The notes under the pieces were generated by a model. That model ran no database searches. It was not told where the DNA came from and worked only from the letters and a program-made list of their open reading frames with translations. From UBA7672 sp031419455 (GTDB lineage: Bacteria > Pseudomonadota > Alphaproteobacteria > Caulobacterales > Hyphomonadaceae), in contig JANOKS010000071.1 in assembly GCA_031419455.1 (NCBI GenBank), positions 1-64,000 of the forward strand: a stretch of 64,000 nt of DNA, in the 5' to 3' direction. Below are positions 7,171 to 15,717 of the stretch, piece after piece (positions within the stretch are counted from its first letter, which is position 1; the number at the start of each line of letters is the position of its first letter). Made by a program: the position numbers and the translations under genes.

Positions 7171-8604
7171 TTACAACTCCCACCCTTTGCGGTATTCGCG
7201 GTCGAGCAGGTGATCCATGCCTGAGAGGTTGGTGATCTTCCCGACCGCGCCGTCATAGGCGATCGGCTTGCCTGCGTTCATCGCCACGACACCTAGCAGC
7301 ATCGCCTCGGTCAGCGGACCAGACACGTCGAACGGGTTGGAGATTTTCTCCTCGCCGCGGATGGCGCGGATCCAGTTGTTCTCGTGGCCCTTCGATCCGT
7401 CGATGATGCGTGGCAGGGACTGCGGTATCTGGGCGCCGCGCGCGACGGCTTCGTCGCCGATCAGCGTCGGCTTGGCGCCATAGGTGTCGTGCAGCAGTGA
7501 CCCCTTGTCGCCAATGAAGAGCACGCCGCCCTCCTCTTCCATGATGCGCTCAGCCGGAAGGTTCGCCACGGTCGGCGGGGCGAGGCCGCCATCCTGCCAG
7601 ACGATGCGCACCGGCCCACCCTTCGCATTGCCAAACTCGTAGTAGGTGATCGCGGCGAGCGGATAGCTCGTCAGCACCTCGGGCCGCTTGTAGTCCCACG
7701 GATCGGTGTCGCCGCCCCACAGCGTGTGGCGCGTTTCGACCTTGGTCGGCAGTCCCAGCTCCAGCGCCCACACCGGAAAATCCATCAGGTGGGCGCCCAT
7801 GTCGCCGAGCGCGCCCGTGCCGAATGGCGTCCAGCCGCGCCAGTTGAAGTGCGCGTAGTCGGGGTGATAGCCCCAGTCGACATTGGCGGGCCCGCGCCAG
7901 ATGTCCCAGTCGAGGCCCGCCGGCACAGGCTTCGCTTCCGGCTTGCCGACGCCCTGCGGCCAGACCGGGCGGTTGGTCCAGATGTGGACCTCCTTCACCT
8001 TGCCGATGGCGCCGCCGCGGATCAGTTCGACCGCACGCCGGCCATCGTCGCTCGAATGCCCCTGATTGCCCATCTGCGTGACGAGCTTCGGATTGTCCTT
8101 CGCCATCTTCGTCAGCAGGCGCGACTCGCGCACGGTGTAGGTCAGAGGCTTCTGCACATAGACGTGGAGGCCGCGCTCCATCGCCATGCGGGCAGCGACC
8201 GCGTGATGATGGTCCGGCGTCGCGATGACGACGGCCTCGATGTCGCGCCGCTTGTCGAACATCTGGCGGTAGTCGGTGAAGCGCTCGGCCTTGTCATAGG
8301 CGGCTTTCAGGTCAACGCGCTCGGGACGCAACTGTCCATCCTTGAGCATCTGGCGCGCCACGCGGTCGAAATCGACATCGCAGGCGGCGACGATGTTCTG
8401 GCCGGTGAGCGCCGACATGTTGCCGGCGCCCATGCCGCCCGCGCCGATGGCGGCGACGTTGACCCGCTTGCCGGCGCCTGGCCGCACCGGCCCCTGAGCC
8501 GTCGCGCATCCGGGCAACACCGACCACGCCGCCGCCGCTACCCCGCCTGCGAGAATCGCGCGCCGTGAATGTTTCCTGCCCGCAGCCTGTCCGCGCTTGT
8601 CCAT
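7171..8604 (-). CDS. Tat-exported Gfo/Idh/MocA family oxidoreductase
   Basis: A 477-residue NAD(P)-dependent sugar or inositol dehydrogenase-like protein. A twin-arginine signal is visible (HSRRAILAGGVAAAAW, then a hydrophobic stretch ending near PGCATA), so the protein is folded before export. The Rossmann dinucleotide motif follows as AAIGAGGMGAGNM, and the catalytic K-P of the family appears as VQKPLTYTV, with DHHHAVAARMAMERGLHVYVQ before it. Exported members often act on glycans. An ATG two codons upstream is also possible; the second ATG has GGAG seven bases before it and is preferred. Confidence 0.88.
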   Translation of the reverse strand: MDKRGQAAGRKHSRRAILAGGVAAAAWSVLPGCATAQGPVRPGAGKRVNVAAIGAGGMGAGNMSALTGQNIVAACDVDFDRVARQMLKDGQLRPERVDLKAAYDKAERFTDYRQMFDKRRDIEAVVIATPDHHHAVAARMAMERGLHVYVQKPLTYTVRESRLLTKMAKDNPKLVTQMGNQGHSSDDGRRAVELIRGGAIGKVKEVHIWTNRPVWPQGVGKPEAKPVPAGLDWDIWRGPANVDWGYHPDYAHFNWRGWTPFGTGALGDMGAHLMDFPVWALELGLPTKVETRHTLWGGDTDPWDYKRPEVLTSYPLAAITYYEFGNAKGGPVRIVWQDGGLAPPTVANLPAERIMEEEGGVLFIGDKGSLLHDTYGAKPTLIGDEAVARGAQIPQSLPRIIDGSKGHENNWIRAIRGEEKISNPFDVSGPLTEAMLLGVVAMNAGKPIAYDGAVGKITNLSGMDHLLDREYRKGWEL

Positions 8605-8751
8605 GATCATTCTCCGCCCGATTTGCGTTTCCCTGGGCGGATGACGTTTCTGCGAACGGCGACCGCCCCGCGGCAGCCTGCCTCAGCAACCCTCCCGAGG
8701 AAATAGCGCCGTTGGGTGAAGTTCAGGACGATGTCATCGACGGAACAGCCG

Positions 8752-9702
8752 TCAGGCCAACCTGCCGCCGCTCGTGTCGAGCACGCCGAGAGCTGCTGTC
8801 AAAACCGCTGCGGAGCTACGCAAGGCGGCTTTCTCGTCGGCCGTGAGCTCCGGCGTCAGCACGCGTTCGGCTCCACCCGCGCCCAGTATACAGGGCAGGC
8901 TCAGGAAAATGTCGGTAATGCCGTACTGCCCCGTCAATAGCGTGGAGACCGGCAGCACGGCCTTCTCGTCGCGCAGGATTGCCTCGCAGATGCGAACGGT
9001 TGCCGTCGCGACGCCAAATGACGTGTAACCCTTGCCGGCGACAATGCGATATCCGGCCTGTCGTACATCCTCGGCGAGCGTGTGATCGTCGATCGCATGC
9101 TCCCCTCCGGCGAACTGGCGAAGCGGGATACCGCCGATTCGCACTGTCGAGAACGCGACGACTTCGCTGTCGCCATGCTCGCCCAGCACGTCGCCATCCA
9201 CAGACGCGGGCGCCACGCCGAGAGTGTCGGCCAGCAATTGTCGCAGCCGGCTCGAGTCCAGCAGCGTGCCCGTCCCGATAACGCGGCCATGCGGCAGGCC
9301 GGCGTGCCGGGAGGCGACCAGCGCCATGAGGTCGACCGGGTTCGACGCAACGACGATCACGCCAGCGAAGCCTGCGCTGCTGAGTTCCTTGACACAGGCC
9401 GTCACGATGTCGGCGCTTCGCGATGCGACTGACAGCCGGCTTTGTGCGCCCTGCGTCGCCGCGCCCGCGGTGATGACAGCGATTCGCGCTGAAGCTGCAT
9501 CGGCATAGTTTCCCGCCCAGATCCGCGCGGGACGGGCCAGCGCGTTCGCGTGCGACAGGTCCGCCGCTTCGGCTTCCGCCAGCGCCATGTCGCTGTCGAT
9601 CAGGACGATCTCACGAAACAACGCCCTCAGCATGAGCGCGTAGGCGGTGGTTGCGCCGACATGGCCTGCGCCGATGATCGCGATGCGTTCCCGCGGGTGC
9701 AT
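8752..9702 (-). CDS. L-lactate dehydrogenase-like 2-hydroxyacid dehydrogenase
   Basis: A 316-residue member of the lactate/malate dehydrogenase family. The NAD motif is IIGAGHVGATTAYAL near the N-terminus. The catalytic histidine lies in LGEHGDSEVVAFS and the substrate arginine in GTGTLLDSSRLRQLL. In true LDHs the active-site loop reads N-Q-K-P-G-E-T-R, with Gln102 setting lactate specificity. Here the aligned loop is A-T-Q-G-A-Q-S-R, so a threonine occupies that place. The enzyme is therefore LDH-like by overall sequence, but its 2-oxoacid may differ. The ATG used has AGGAG five bases upstream. Longer forms extend into unrelated sequence. Confidence 0.85.
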   Translation of the reverse strand: MHPRERIAIIGAGHVGATTAYALMLRALFREIVLIDSDMALAEAEAADLSHANALARPARIWAGNYADAASARIAVITAGAATQGAQSRLSVASRSADIVTACVKELSSAGFAGVIVVASNPVDLMALVASRHAGLPHGRVIGTGTLLDSSRLRQLLADTLGVAPASVDGDVLGEHGDSEVVAFSTVRIGGIPLRQFAGGEHAIDDHTLAEDVRQAGYRIVAGKGYTSFGVATATVRICEAILRDEKAVLPVSTLLTGQYGITDIFLSLPCILGAGGAERVLTPELTADEKAALRSSAAVLTAALGVLDTSGGRLA

Positions 9703-9827
9703 GCCGGCTCCTGTAAACGCTGGTGCGCGCCACTGTAACTCGCGCGCGTGCGGATGGTTCGAGCGACACAGGTGTGTGCGGTAGCGCACAGAGTGGGCGC
9801 TCCCACTGCAGCCTGTCGGCAACCGCC

Positions 9828-10391
9828 TCACGTCTCCAGTTCGACGTCCCAGTAGAGATAGTCGAGCCAGGTCTGATGCAGGTGGTGGGGCGGGAATTTC
9901 CGGCCCTGCTCCTGCAGCTGGAACGTCGTCGGGCGATGCGGCCGCCTGCTTGGGTGCATGCCGATCTCGCGCGCCAGCCGCCCGCCCTTGCGCAGGTTGC
10001 ACGGGCTGCACGCGGCCACGATGTTCTCCCAGCTCGTCCGCCCGCCCTTGGAGCGTGGGATGACATGGTCGAACGTCAGGTCCTCGTGGCTGCCGCAATA
10101 GGCGCATTCAAAGCCGTCGCGCAGGAAGACGTTGAAGCGGGTGAACGCCGGCTGGCGGTCCTGCTTCACGAACTCCCGCAGCGCGATGACGCTGGGCAGG
10201 CGCATGGTGAGGGAGGGCGAGTGCACATACTCGTCGTATTCCGCCACTACATCCACCCGCTCGAGAAAGACGGATTTCACTACCTCCTGCCAGGGCCAGA
10301 GGGAGAGCGGATAGTAGGACAGTGGACGGAAATCGGCGTTCAGAACGAGGGCGGGCCACCCGTTCGGCGCGTGCGTTGTGACCTGTGTCAT
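9828..10391 (-). CDS. HNH endonuclease family protein
   Basis: A 187-residue protein. The N-terminal part (PALVLNADFRPLSYYPLSLW) is highly conserved among alphaproteobacterial HNH proteins of unknown role. The nuclease core reads CAYCGSHEDLTFDHVIP, then GGRTSWENIV and CSPCNLRKGG: paired C-x-x-C zinc knuckles around the D-H and N of the HNH motif. Members are common chromosomal single genes, not restriction enzymes with a methylase partner, and none is seen here. In-frame sequence extends upstream to 10541 but is unconserved in character; the start ahead of TQVTTHAPNGWPALVLN is chosen. Confidence 0.87.
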   Translation of the reverse strand: MTQVTTHAPNGWPALVLNADFRPLSYYPLSLWPWQEVVKSVFLERVDVVAEYDEYVHSPSLTMRLPSVIALREFVKQDRQPAFTRFNVFLRDGFECAYCGSHEDLTFDHVIPRSKGGRTSWENIVAACSPCNLRKGGRLAREIGMHPSRRPHRPTTFQLQEQGRKFPPHHLHQTWLDYLYWDVELET

Positions 10392-10607
10392 CAGGTACTC
10401 GTCGTCTTTGGCGACCGGGGCAGCGCCACCCGCCGGGCCGTCAGGTTCCCCAGCCGCGCCACGTGGCTCCAGCAACCGGGGTGAGCGATTCTCTGCCACA
10501 ACATCGTAACAGGGGGGCGACATGTCCAGCCCTGACGGCATAACATAGCGGAAAGTCGCCCGGAATGAGGTTCCGGAGACACGGCGACAGGGATCCCGCC
10601 CGTGCGC

Positions 10608-12089
10608 CTATTCGCAGCGGAAGTGGTCCGGGCTCTTCCCGTCTCCCGTTCCCGAATAGACCGCAACCTTGGGATACGCACACAGCTTCCGCGACCCGCC
10701 GGCCGCAAAGCTGGCCGTCAGTTCATCCGGCGCTGTCTTCGAGCTGACCCATTTGTCCAGCGCATCGAGATAGTCGACCCGATCCGGCCCGGGACCGCCC
10801 GCGCAGTGGCCGACGGCGGGCAACATGAACATCCGCACGTCGTTCTTCGCCGACGCATCCTTCGCATAGACCTTGTCCAGGTAGCTGATGCTCATGTTCG
10901 GCGACAGCGCCGAGTCCGACCAGCCGTGATACATCAGCAGCTTCCCGCCATTGCCGCGGAATGCCGAGAGATCGGTGTTCGTCGGCGACAGCGTCATCTG
11001 CAGCAGCTTCATCTCTTTCGGCAGCTCGACGAGGTTCGTGCGCGAATGATCCCATGTCGGATCGCCCTTGACGAAGTACCGCATGAACTCGCCCGAGAAC
11101 CCATAGGCGAGGCTCGGCTGGCCCGGACCGACGCGGTCCTTCGCGCCCAGCAGCCAGACGCCCCAGTCCGCCTCGGTCTGTTCGCCGCCCCAACCGAATC
11201 CGACATGAAAGGGCTTGCCGTTCACCATCGGTCCCTTGACGATCGCCTCGACGGCGCCGACCTGAGCAGGCGTTAGGCAGTTGGCTTTCGCGCCGCTCTT
11301 GCACTGGATGGTCTTCGCCTCGAACGTGCATTTGCGCGGATCGCCGAGAATGCCATCCTTGAGGCCATCGAGATTGTCGCACTTGTCGAGCACGGCCTTC
11401 GCCACTGTCTCGCGCGCCGTCTTGTCGATCAGCGGCGCATCAAGCTTCTTCGGATCGGGATACATCTTCTGCGTCACCGTCGAGAACGCCGCCGTGATGC
11501 CCTGGAAGTCGATCGCCGGCGCGCCCGCGATGATGCCGTCGAAATCCGTCGGATAGCGTTGCGCCATCTGCAGCGCCTGACGTCCGCCATTTGAACAGCC
11601 GGCGAAATAGGTCCGCTCCGGCGCCCGGCCGTAGCGCGCCTGCACCATCGACTTCGTCGTCGCCGTCACACGATGGATCGAGGCGTGCGCATAGTTTGCG
11701 ACCCGCTCGTAATCGCCCATCGCCCACACGCCATCGATGCCGCGTCCGGGCGAGGAATGTCCGGTGTCCGTGCCAGCTGTCGCATAGCCCTTCTGCAGCG
11801 CTTGCAGGCTCATCGCCTGACTCTCGACGCGTCCGGCAAAACCGCCCTGTCCGCCCATCACGAACTTGCCGTTCCACGCCTCGGGCAGCCAGATCGAGAA
11901 GTTGATCTCCTTCCCGATCACGCCATCCACCTTGCACAGCGGCACGGGCGAGGTTGCGGGTGTTGCGGCGGTGATCTTCACATCCGGCGCCTGGAAGCCC
12001 TTCAGCGACTCGCACGCCACTTGCGCCTCGGCGACGCCCATGCCGGCCAGCAATGCCAGCGCCACACCGCTTCTGAGTTTCCGGATCAA
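10608..12089 (-). CDS. secreted tannase/feruloyl esterase family hydrolase
   Basis: A 493-residue exported alpha/beta hydrolase of the tannase family, which splits ester bonds of gallate, ferulate or similar aromatic esters. The nucleophile motif is AGCSNGGRQAL, the acid is in YHGWSDSALSP, and the histidine in PAVGHCAGGPG with its neighbouring cysteine. That Cys-Ser and Cys-His pairing is typical of the family. A calcium-site-like segment is LDGLKDGILGDPRKC. The start is a TTG: it has GGGAGG five bases upstream and yields the signal peptide MIRKLRSGVALALLAGMGVA, whereas the longer ATG form buries this signal inside the protein. Confidence 0.88.
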   Translation of the reverse strand: MIRKLRSGVALALLAGMGVAEAQVACESLKGFQAPDVKITAATPATSPVPLCKVDGVIGKEINFSIWLPEAWNGKFVMGGQGGFAGRVESQAMSLQALQKGYATAGTDTGHSSPGRGIDGVWAMGDYERVANYAHASIHRVTATTKSMVQARYGRAPERTYFAGCSNGGRQALQMAQRYPTDFDGIIAGAPAIDFQGITAAFSTVTQKMYPDPKKLDAPLIDKTARETVAKAVLDKCDNLDGLKDGILGDPRKCTFEAKTIQCKSGAKANCLTPAQVGAVEAIVKGPMVNGKPFHVGFGWGGEQTEADWGVWLLGAKDRVGPGQPSLAYGFSGEFMRYFVKGDPTWDHSRTNLVELPKEMKLLQMTLSPTNTDLSAFRGNGGKLLMYHGWSDSALSPNMSISYLDKVYAKDASAKNDVRMFMLPAVGHCAGGPGPDRVDYLDALDKWVSSKTAPDELTASFAAGGSRKLCAYPKVAVYSGTGDGKSPDHFRCE

Positions 12090-12199
12090 TGCACCCTCCC
12101 ACGTTTCTGTGGGCGCACTCTGGCGCAACGGAAGCAGGACGCAAGCCGCAGTGCGGCATGCCCTCGCGTCCACCATAACCTTGATAAGAGGCGCGCGTC

Positions 12200-13123
12200 C
12201 TAGTCGAGCACGTTGAGCAGCGACAGGCTGCGCAGGACGTTGAACACGCTCGACGACGCCTGATACGCAAACTGCGCCTGGTTCAGTCTCACGGCCACCT
12301 CGGCAAGGTCCACATTGACAATTCCGCCGATCGCCTCGTCCAGCGCGTTGAGGCGCGATGTCAGGCGTGCAGAGGAAGAATCGACTTCCTGCCCCAGCCG
12401 TCCGTTCTCCGCCTGTGCGCTCAGCACGCGGTTGAATGCGTCGTTGAGTGAGGTCAGTTCGCTCTGGATTGCCGCCTGCTGCACGTTGGTCAGGTCGCCG
12501 CCGAACGGACCATCGGGGCCCTCGTCCATTTCAGCAAGCCGCTTGATCGAGGCCATCGCCAGCGAGATCACATCGTCGGCCACGACGCCGGCGCCGACAT
12601 TGCGGCCTTCCTCGACCCGCATCTGCTGTGGCGCAGCGCCAGCCTCGATGAAGTCGGACAGCGGGTTGGCCGCAAGATCGCTCAGCGAGCCCGCGGTGAT
12701 CGGCGCGCGATCGTTCATCACGCCGCCGAACAGGAAGCGTCCGCCAAGGTTCGTGTTCATCGCGTCCTTCACGACTGCGAACGCTTCCTCGAGTTGGGCG
12801 CGAACGCCCTCGCCGCTTTCGAGGCCGAGGTTCTGGAACAACTCCTGCTTCAGCTTGTTCACGGCTTCCGCCGCGCGGCCAAGCGCTACGTCCTGAATCT
12901 GCAAACGCGTTGTCATTTCGCGCGTCGTCGCCTCGAAGCCCTTGAGGCGGCCGACAAGCCGCTCGGCAGACACCAGCGTTTGCGCTTCGCGGCCGTAGCC
13001 CTTGAGATCGTTTGCCCGTGTCTGCGCCGAACTCTGGCGCGCAGCTTCGACCAGTTCCATCTGAGCGCGGCCGATGTCTCCGAGGGACGACAGCGGTATC
13101 ATTGCGGAGGAGATGCGTGTCAT
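12200..13123 (-). CDS. flgL: flagellar hook-associated protein FlgL (hook-filament junction)
   Basis: A 307-residue flagellin-like protein (HAP3). The N-terminal helix region contains ELVEAARQSSAQTRANDLKGYGREAQTL, and the centre has NTNLGGRFLFGGVMND, the conserved 'ggr-y-FgG' block of FlgL. The C-terminal D0 helix region is VDLAEVAVRLNQAQFAYQAS, ending SLLNVLD, as in flagellin-type axial proteins. It joins the hook to the filament together with FlgK. It is the second gene of flgK-flgL, 12 bases after the flgK stop. The sigma54-type promoter before flgK should serve both. Confidence 0.93.
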   Translation of the reverse strand: MTRISSAMIPLSSLGDIGRAQMELVEAARQSSAQTRANDLKGYGREAQTLVSAERLVGRLKGFEATTREMTTRLQIQDVALGRAAEAVNKLKQELFQNLGLESGEGVRAQLEEAFAVVKDAMNTNLGGRFLFGGVMNDRAPITAGSLSDLAANPLSDFIEAGAAPQQMRVEEGRNVGAGVVADDVISLAMASIKRLAEMDEGPDGPFGGDLTNVQQAAIQSELTSLNDAFNRVLSAQAENGRLGQEVDSSSARLTSRLNALDEAIGGIVNVDLAEVAVRLNQAQFAYQASSSVFNVLRSLSLLNVLD

Positions 13124-13135
13124 GATTTATCTCGC

Positions 13136-15250
13136 TCAGACCATGTTCAGGATGATGTCATAGAGATCGCGCGCTGCCGTGATCATGCGCGATGCAGCGG
13201 CATATGCCTGCTGGTAGGTCGTCATCTTCACCAGTTCCTCGTCGAGGTTGACGCCCTCTTCGCTCATCCGGCGTTCGCGCACTTCCTGCCGGACTGACGC
13301 GGCTGCAGCCCGCGCCGCATCCAGCGCTTCGGCCCGCACGCCGGCATGGCCAGCCAGCCGCGCTGCATAGTCCATGATGGACGTCACCTGCCCGGTGAGC
13401 GTGCCCGCAGTCGCGAATGTCTGCGGCCGCGTGCCGCCAGCTTCGATCGCCAGTGCGCCGCGTCCATCGCCCGGCGAAAGCACACGGGTTCCGGCGGCGG
13501 CGCCCGTAAGGTCGGCTTGCGCGCTGCCGAGGCGGTCAGGGTTTGCTTGAATGTCGGAGCGTATCTGAAGACTGCGCGACCGCTCTGCCGGCAGGGTCTC
13601 GCCGAATCCGAAAATGTCCGACATCGACAGGTTGGTGTCGCCCCGGTTCGTCGAATCCTCGATCACGTCGATGCGGCCGACATTGTTGTTGGTGACGACA
13701 AGGCTCAGCCGGCCGTTTGCGTCCAGCGAAGTCTGGCCATAGCCAGCGATCGTGGCATCGATGTCGGCTCGCAGTGTAGCGACAGTCGTTCCGGCGCCGA
13801 CCGTGAAGTCGACGCGACGTGCGATCGAGCCATCGTGATCGCGGATCGCGAAGGTCACCGTCTCGCCTGCCGTGAAGCCGTGAAGGTCCGCGCCCGACAG
13901 GCCGGTCGCGTAGGATAGCGGGGCGCCGTGGGACACAAGGTCGTTGAGCCCGAAGACGTGGGAGAACCCGCGCCCGCCGCGCACCGCCGGATTGGTCGCA
14001 TCGCTCGAAATCACGACGCCCGTCGCTGCGAGATCGGCGGAGATCGCGAACGCGCCTCCGCTGAAGCTGGCCGACCCGTCGCCGCCCAGCGCCGCATCCA
14101 GCGCTGCCTGAAAGTCGCCGATGGAGTTGGCGAAGGTGGTGATGTTGGCCTGATCGTCGAGGATCTCGCCCACGTTGAAATCGACCCGCAGGTTACGCAC
14201 CACCTGACCGTCACTATCGACGATTGCGATATTGGTGACGCCGGTGAAGTTCAGCCGGTCGGTCGCGATCAGGCCCGTGTTGCGGCCGGTCAGTGCGCTT
14301 GGCGCAGGCACGGCGCTGGCCTGGTTGTGCGCCGCATTCAGGGCCTCCGCTGCACCCGCAGCGAATTCACCGAAGGCAAGCTGCAGGTCGACCAGTTCCT
14401 TGTCGCGCGCCCGCAGCAGGCCGTTCAACTCGCCGCCGTTGATGTGTGAGTCGAGCGGGATTTCCGTCGTCGATCGCGGCGACATCATCACGACGCCTGC
14501 ATAGGGCTCATTGCCCGCACTGGAGTCGAGCCCGAGAATGGCCGCGTCGATGTCCACCATCAACAGGCCGTCCGTCGTCCGGATCTCGATACCGCCAAGC
14601 GAGCGTTCCTGCGTGCGGATGTCGATGATCTCGGACAGGCGGTCGAGCATCCGCGCCTGCTCCGTCTCCGCCTCTGACGCAGAGAGGCCGGCAATGGTGG
14701 AGCGCTGGATCGAGGTGTTCAGGCGGGCGATGCCGGCCATCAGCGAATTTGCTTCCTCGACCGACGCCAGAACGCGCGAATGGGCTTCATCACGCAGCGC
14801 GGTGATCTCTCCGGAGGTGCGTTCCAGCTGCGACAGCATCGTCTGGAGGTCGGACAGCGCCGCCGAACGACGCAGCGCCGAGGCGGGATCGACGGCCAGC
14901 GCGCCGAAGCTGGCGAACACCGGGTCCAGCGTTGCGAAGACGGTGGAGCGGTCGGAAGGATCGCCCAGCAGGCCCTGCGCGCGGTCCATGAACTGGGACA
15001 GGACGTCGGCGGCGGCGACATCAGCTGCGCCACGCATCTCCGCGGCGGCGAGATACCTGTTGGCGACGCGAACGATATCGACCTCGACGCCGGCCATGCC
15101 GCCCGAGGATGCACGCGAGTTGAAGTGCACATCGAGGCGCGAATAGCCTTCGGTGTTGACGTTGGCGACGTTGGTCGACGTCGCCTTCAGCGCCTGCTGG
15201 TTCGCAGACAGCGCGGAAAGCCCCGTTCCCATGATGGTAGAGATCGACAA
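13136..15250 (-). CDS. flgK: flagellar hook-associated protein FlgK
   Basis: A 704-residue HAP1. The N-terminus SISTIMGTGLSALSANQQAL, with STNVANVNTEGYSR near residue 30, is the axial-protein signature, and the C-terminus EGVNLDEELVKMTTYQQAYAA with AARDLYDIILNMV is the matching D0 helix. The middle is a variable exposed domain. The start is taken as TTG at 15250: GGAG lies eight bases upstream, and the resulting M-SISTIM matches the short FlgK N-terminus of related bacteria, while longer readings add nearly 90 residues that are not FlgK-like. It heads the leftward operon with flgL. Confidence 0.93.
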   Translation of the reverse strand: MSISTIMGTGLSALSANQQALKATSTNVANVNTEGYSRLDVHFNSRASSGGMAGVEVDIVRVANRYLAAAEMRGAADVAAADVLSQFMDRAQGLLGDPSDRSTVFATLDPVFASFGALAVDPASALRRSAALSDLQTMLSQLERTSGEITALRDEAHSRVLASVEEANSLMAGIARLNTSIQRSTIAGLSASEAETEQARMLDRLSEIIDIRTQERSLGGIEIRTTDGLLMVDIDAAILGLDSSAGNEPYAGVVMMSPRSTTEIPLDSHINGGELNGLLRARDKELVDLQLAFGEFAAGAAEALNAAHNQASAVPAPSALTGRNTGLIATDRLNFTGVTNIAIVDSDGQVVRNLRVDFNVGEILDDQANITTFANSIGDFQAALDAALGGDGSASFSGGAFAISADLAATGVVISSDATNPAVRGGRGFSHVFGLNDLVSHGAPLSYATGLSGADLHGFTAGETVTFAIRDHDGSIARRVDFTVGAGTTVATLRADIDATIAGYGQTSLDANGRLSLVVTNNNVGRIDVIEDSTNRGDTNLSMSDIFGFGETLPAERSRSLQIRSDIQANPDRLGSAQADLTGAAAGTRVLSPGDGRGALAIEAGGTRPQTFATAGTLTGQVTSIMDYAARLAGHAGVRAEALDAARAAAASVRQEVRERRMSEEGVNLDEELVKMTTYQQAYAAASRMITAARDLYDIILNMV

Positions 15251-15436
15251 GACCTTTTCTCCGTCACCGGAAGGCCCTGCAGATCTTGCCGGGTAGGCGC
15301 GATCTGCCGGGCCGCCTTCGCGACCAGACTTGTCCGGCGTCGTTCCATCATCCTGAATACGTTCGCTAAATCTGCGCGACGGGAGCTTCTGCCCCGAACA
15401 CTCCGGCGAGCTGGCCGCAACGTTGCCGTTAACCAC

Positions 15437-15451
15437 GCAAGTTGCGGGCCA
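15437..15451 (-). promoter_or_regulatory. sigma54-type promoter of flgK-flgL
   Basis: On the minus strand the sequence reads TGGCCC, five bases, TTGC: the GG and GC pairs are separated by ten bases, as required for sigma54, with one departure from TGGCAC-N5-TTGC. Transcription would begin about 12 bases beyond the GC, leaving roughly 175 bases of leader before flgK. Confidence 0.65.
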
Positions 15452-15617
15452 GCCGGGAGTTGGATCGGGTGAGCCCCGCGCAACGTCATTGAAGCTGAAC
15501 CTGCCGGGCAAGTTTTGCCGTGTAGCGCAGCGACTCTTGCCGGGCTGGGAGACTTCAGCGCGCTCGCGTTAACCAGCCAAACCCCCATTCGTGCGGGCTT
15601 TTCAACGCAAACATTAA

Positions 15618-15633
15618 TGGCTCGCCGGTTGCA
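15618..15633 (+). promoter_or_regulatory. sigma54-type promoter of fliK-flgD-flgE
   Basis: TGGCTC, five bases, TTGCA on the plus strand matches the sigma54 consensus at all but one position, with the invariant GG and GC ten bases apart. The predicted transcript start near 15644 lies about 75 bases before the FliK ATG. This argues against translation starts further upstream. Confidence 0.7.
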
Positions 15634-15717
15634 GACCTTTTGCTGATCCGCGTCCGAATTCCCGGGCGCAGCCGTAGAAGCCGTGGTCAGCGTTTGTCGA
15701 TTGCAGCCGCCCTCCTG

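Larger units (their letters stand above)
15251..15717. other. divergent control region between flgK and fliK
   Basis: This 467-base gap has no convincing gene. It holds two opposed sigma54-type promoters (15437-15451 leftward, 15618-15633 rightward). Between them lie two G/C-flanked elements related to each other: CGGGCAAGTTTTGCCG at 15505-15520 and CTTGCCGGGC near 15536-15545. They are placed where an activator such as FlbD, encoded 8 kb downstream, could bind and act on both promoters. TTAA half-sites at 15429 and 15569 could be remnants of CtrA-type sites but lack the second half. Confidence 0.6.

Noticed and set aside
15640..15717. Longer FliK starting at TTG 15640
   Set aside because: It begins at or before the transcript start predicted from the sigma54 promoter at 15618-15633 and adds an unconserved Arg-rich segment.
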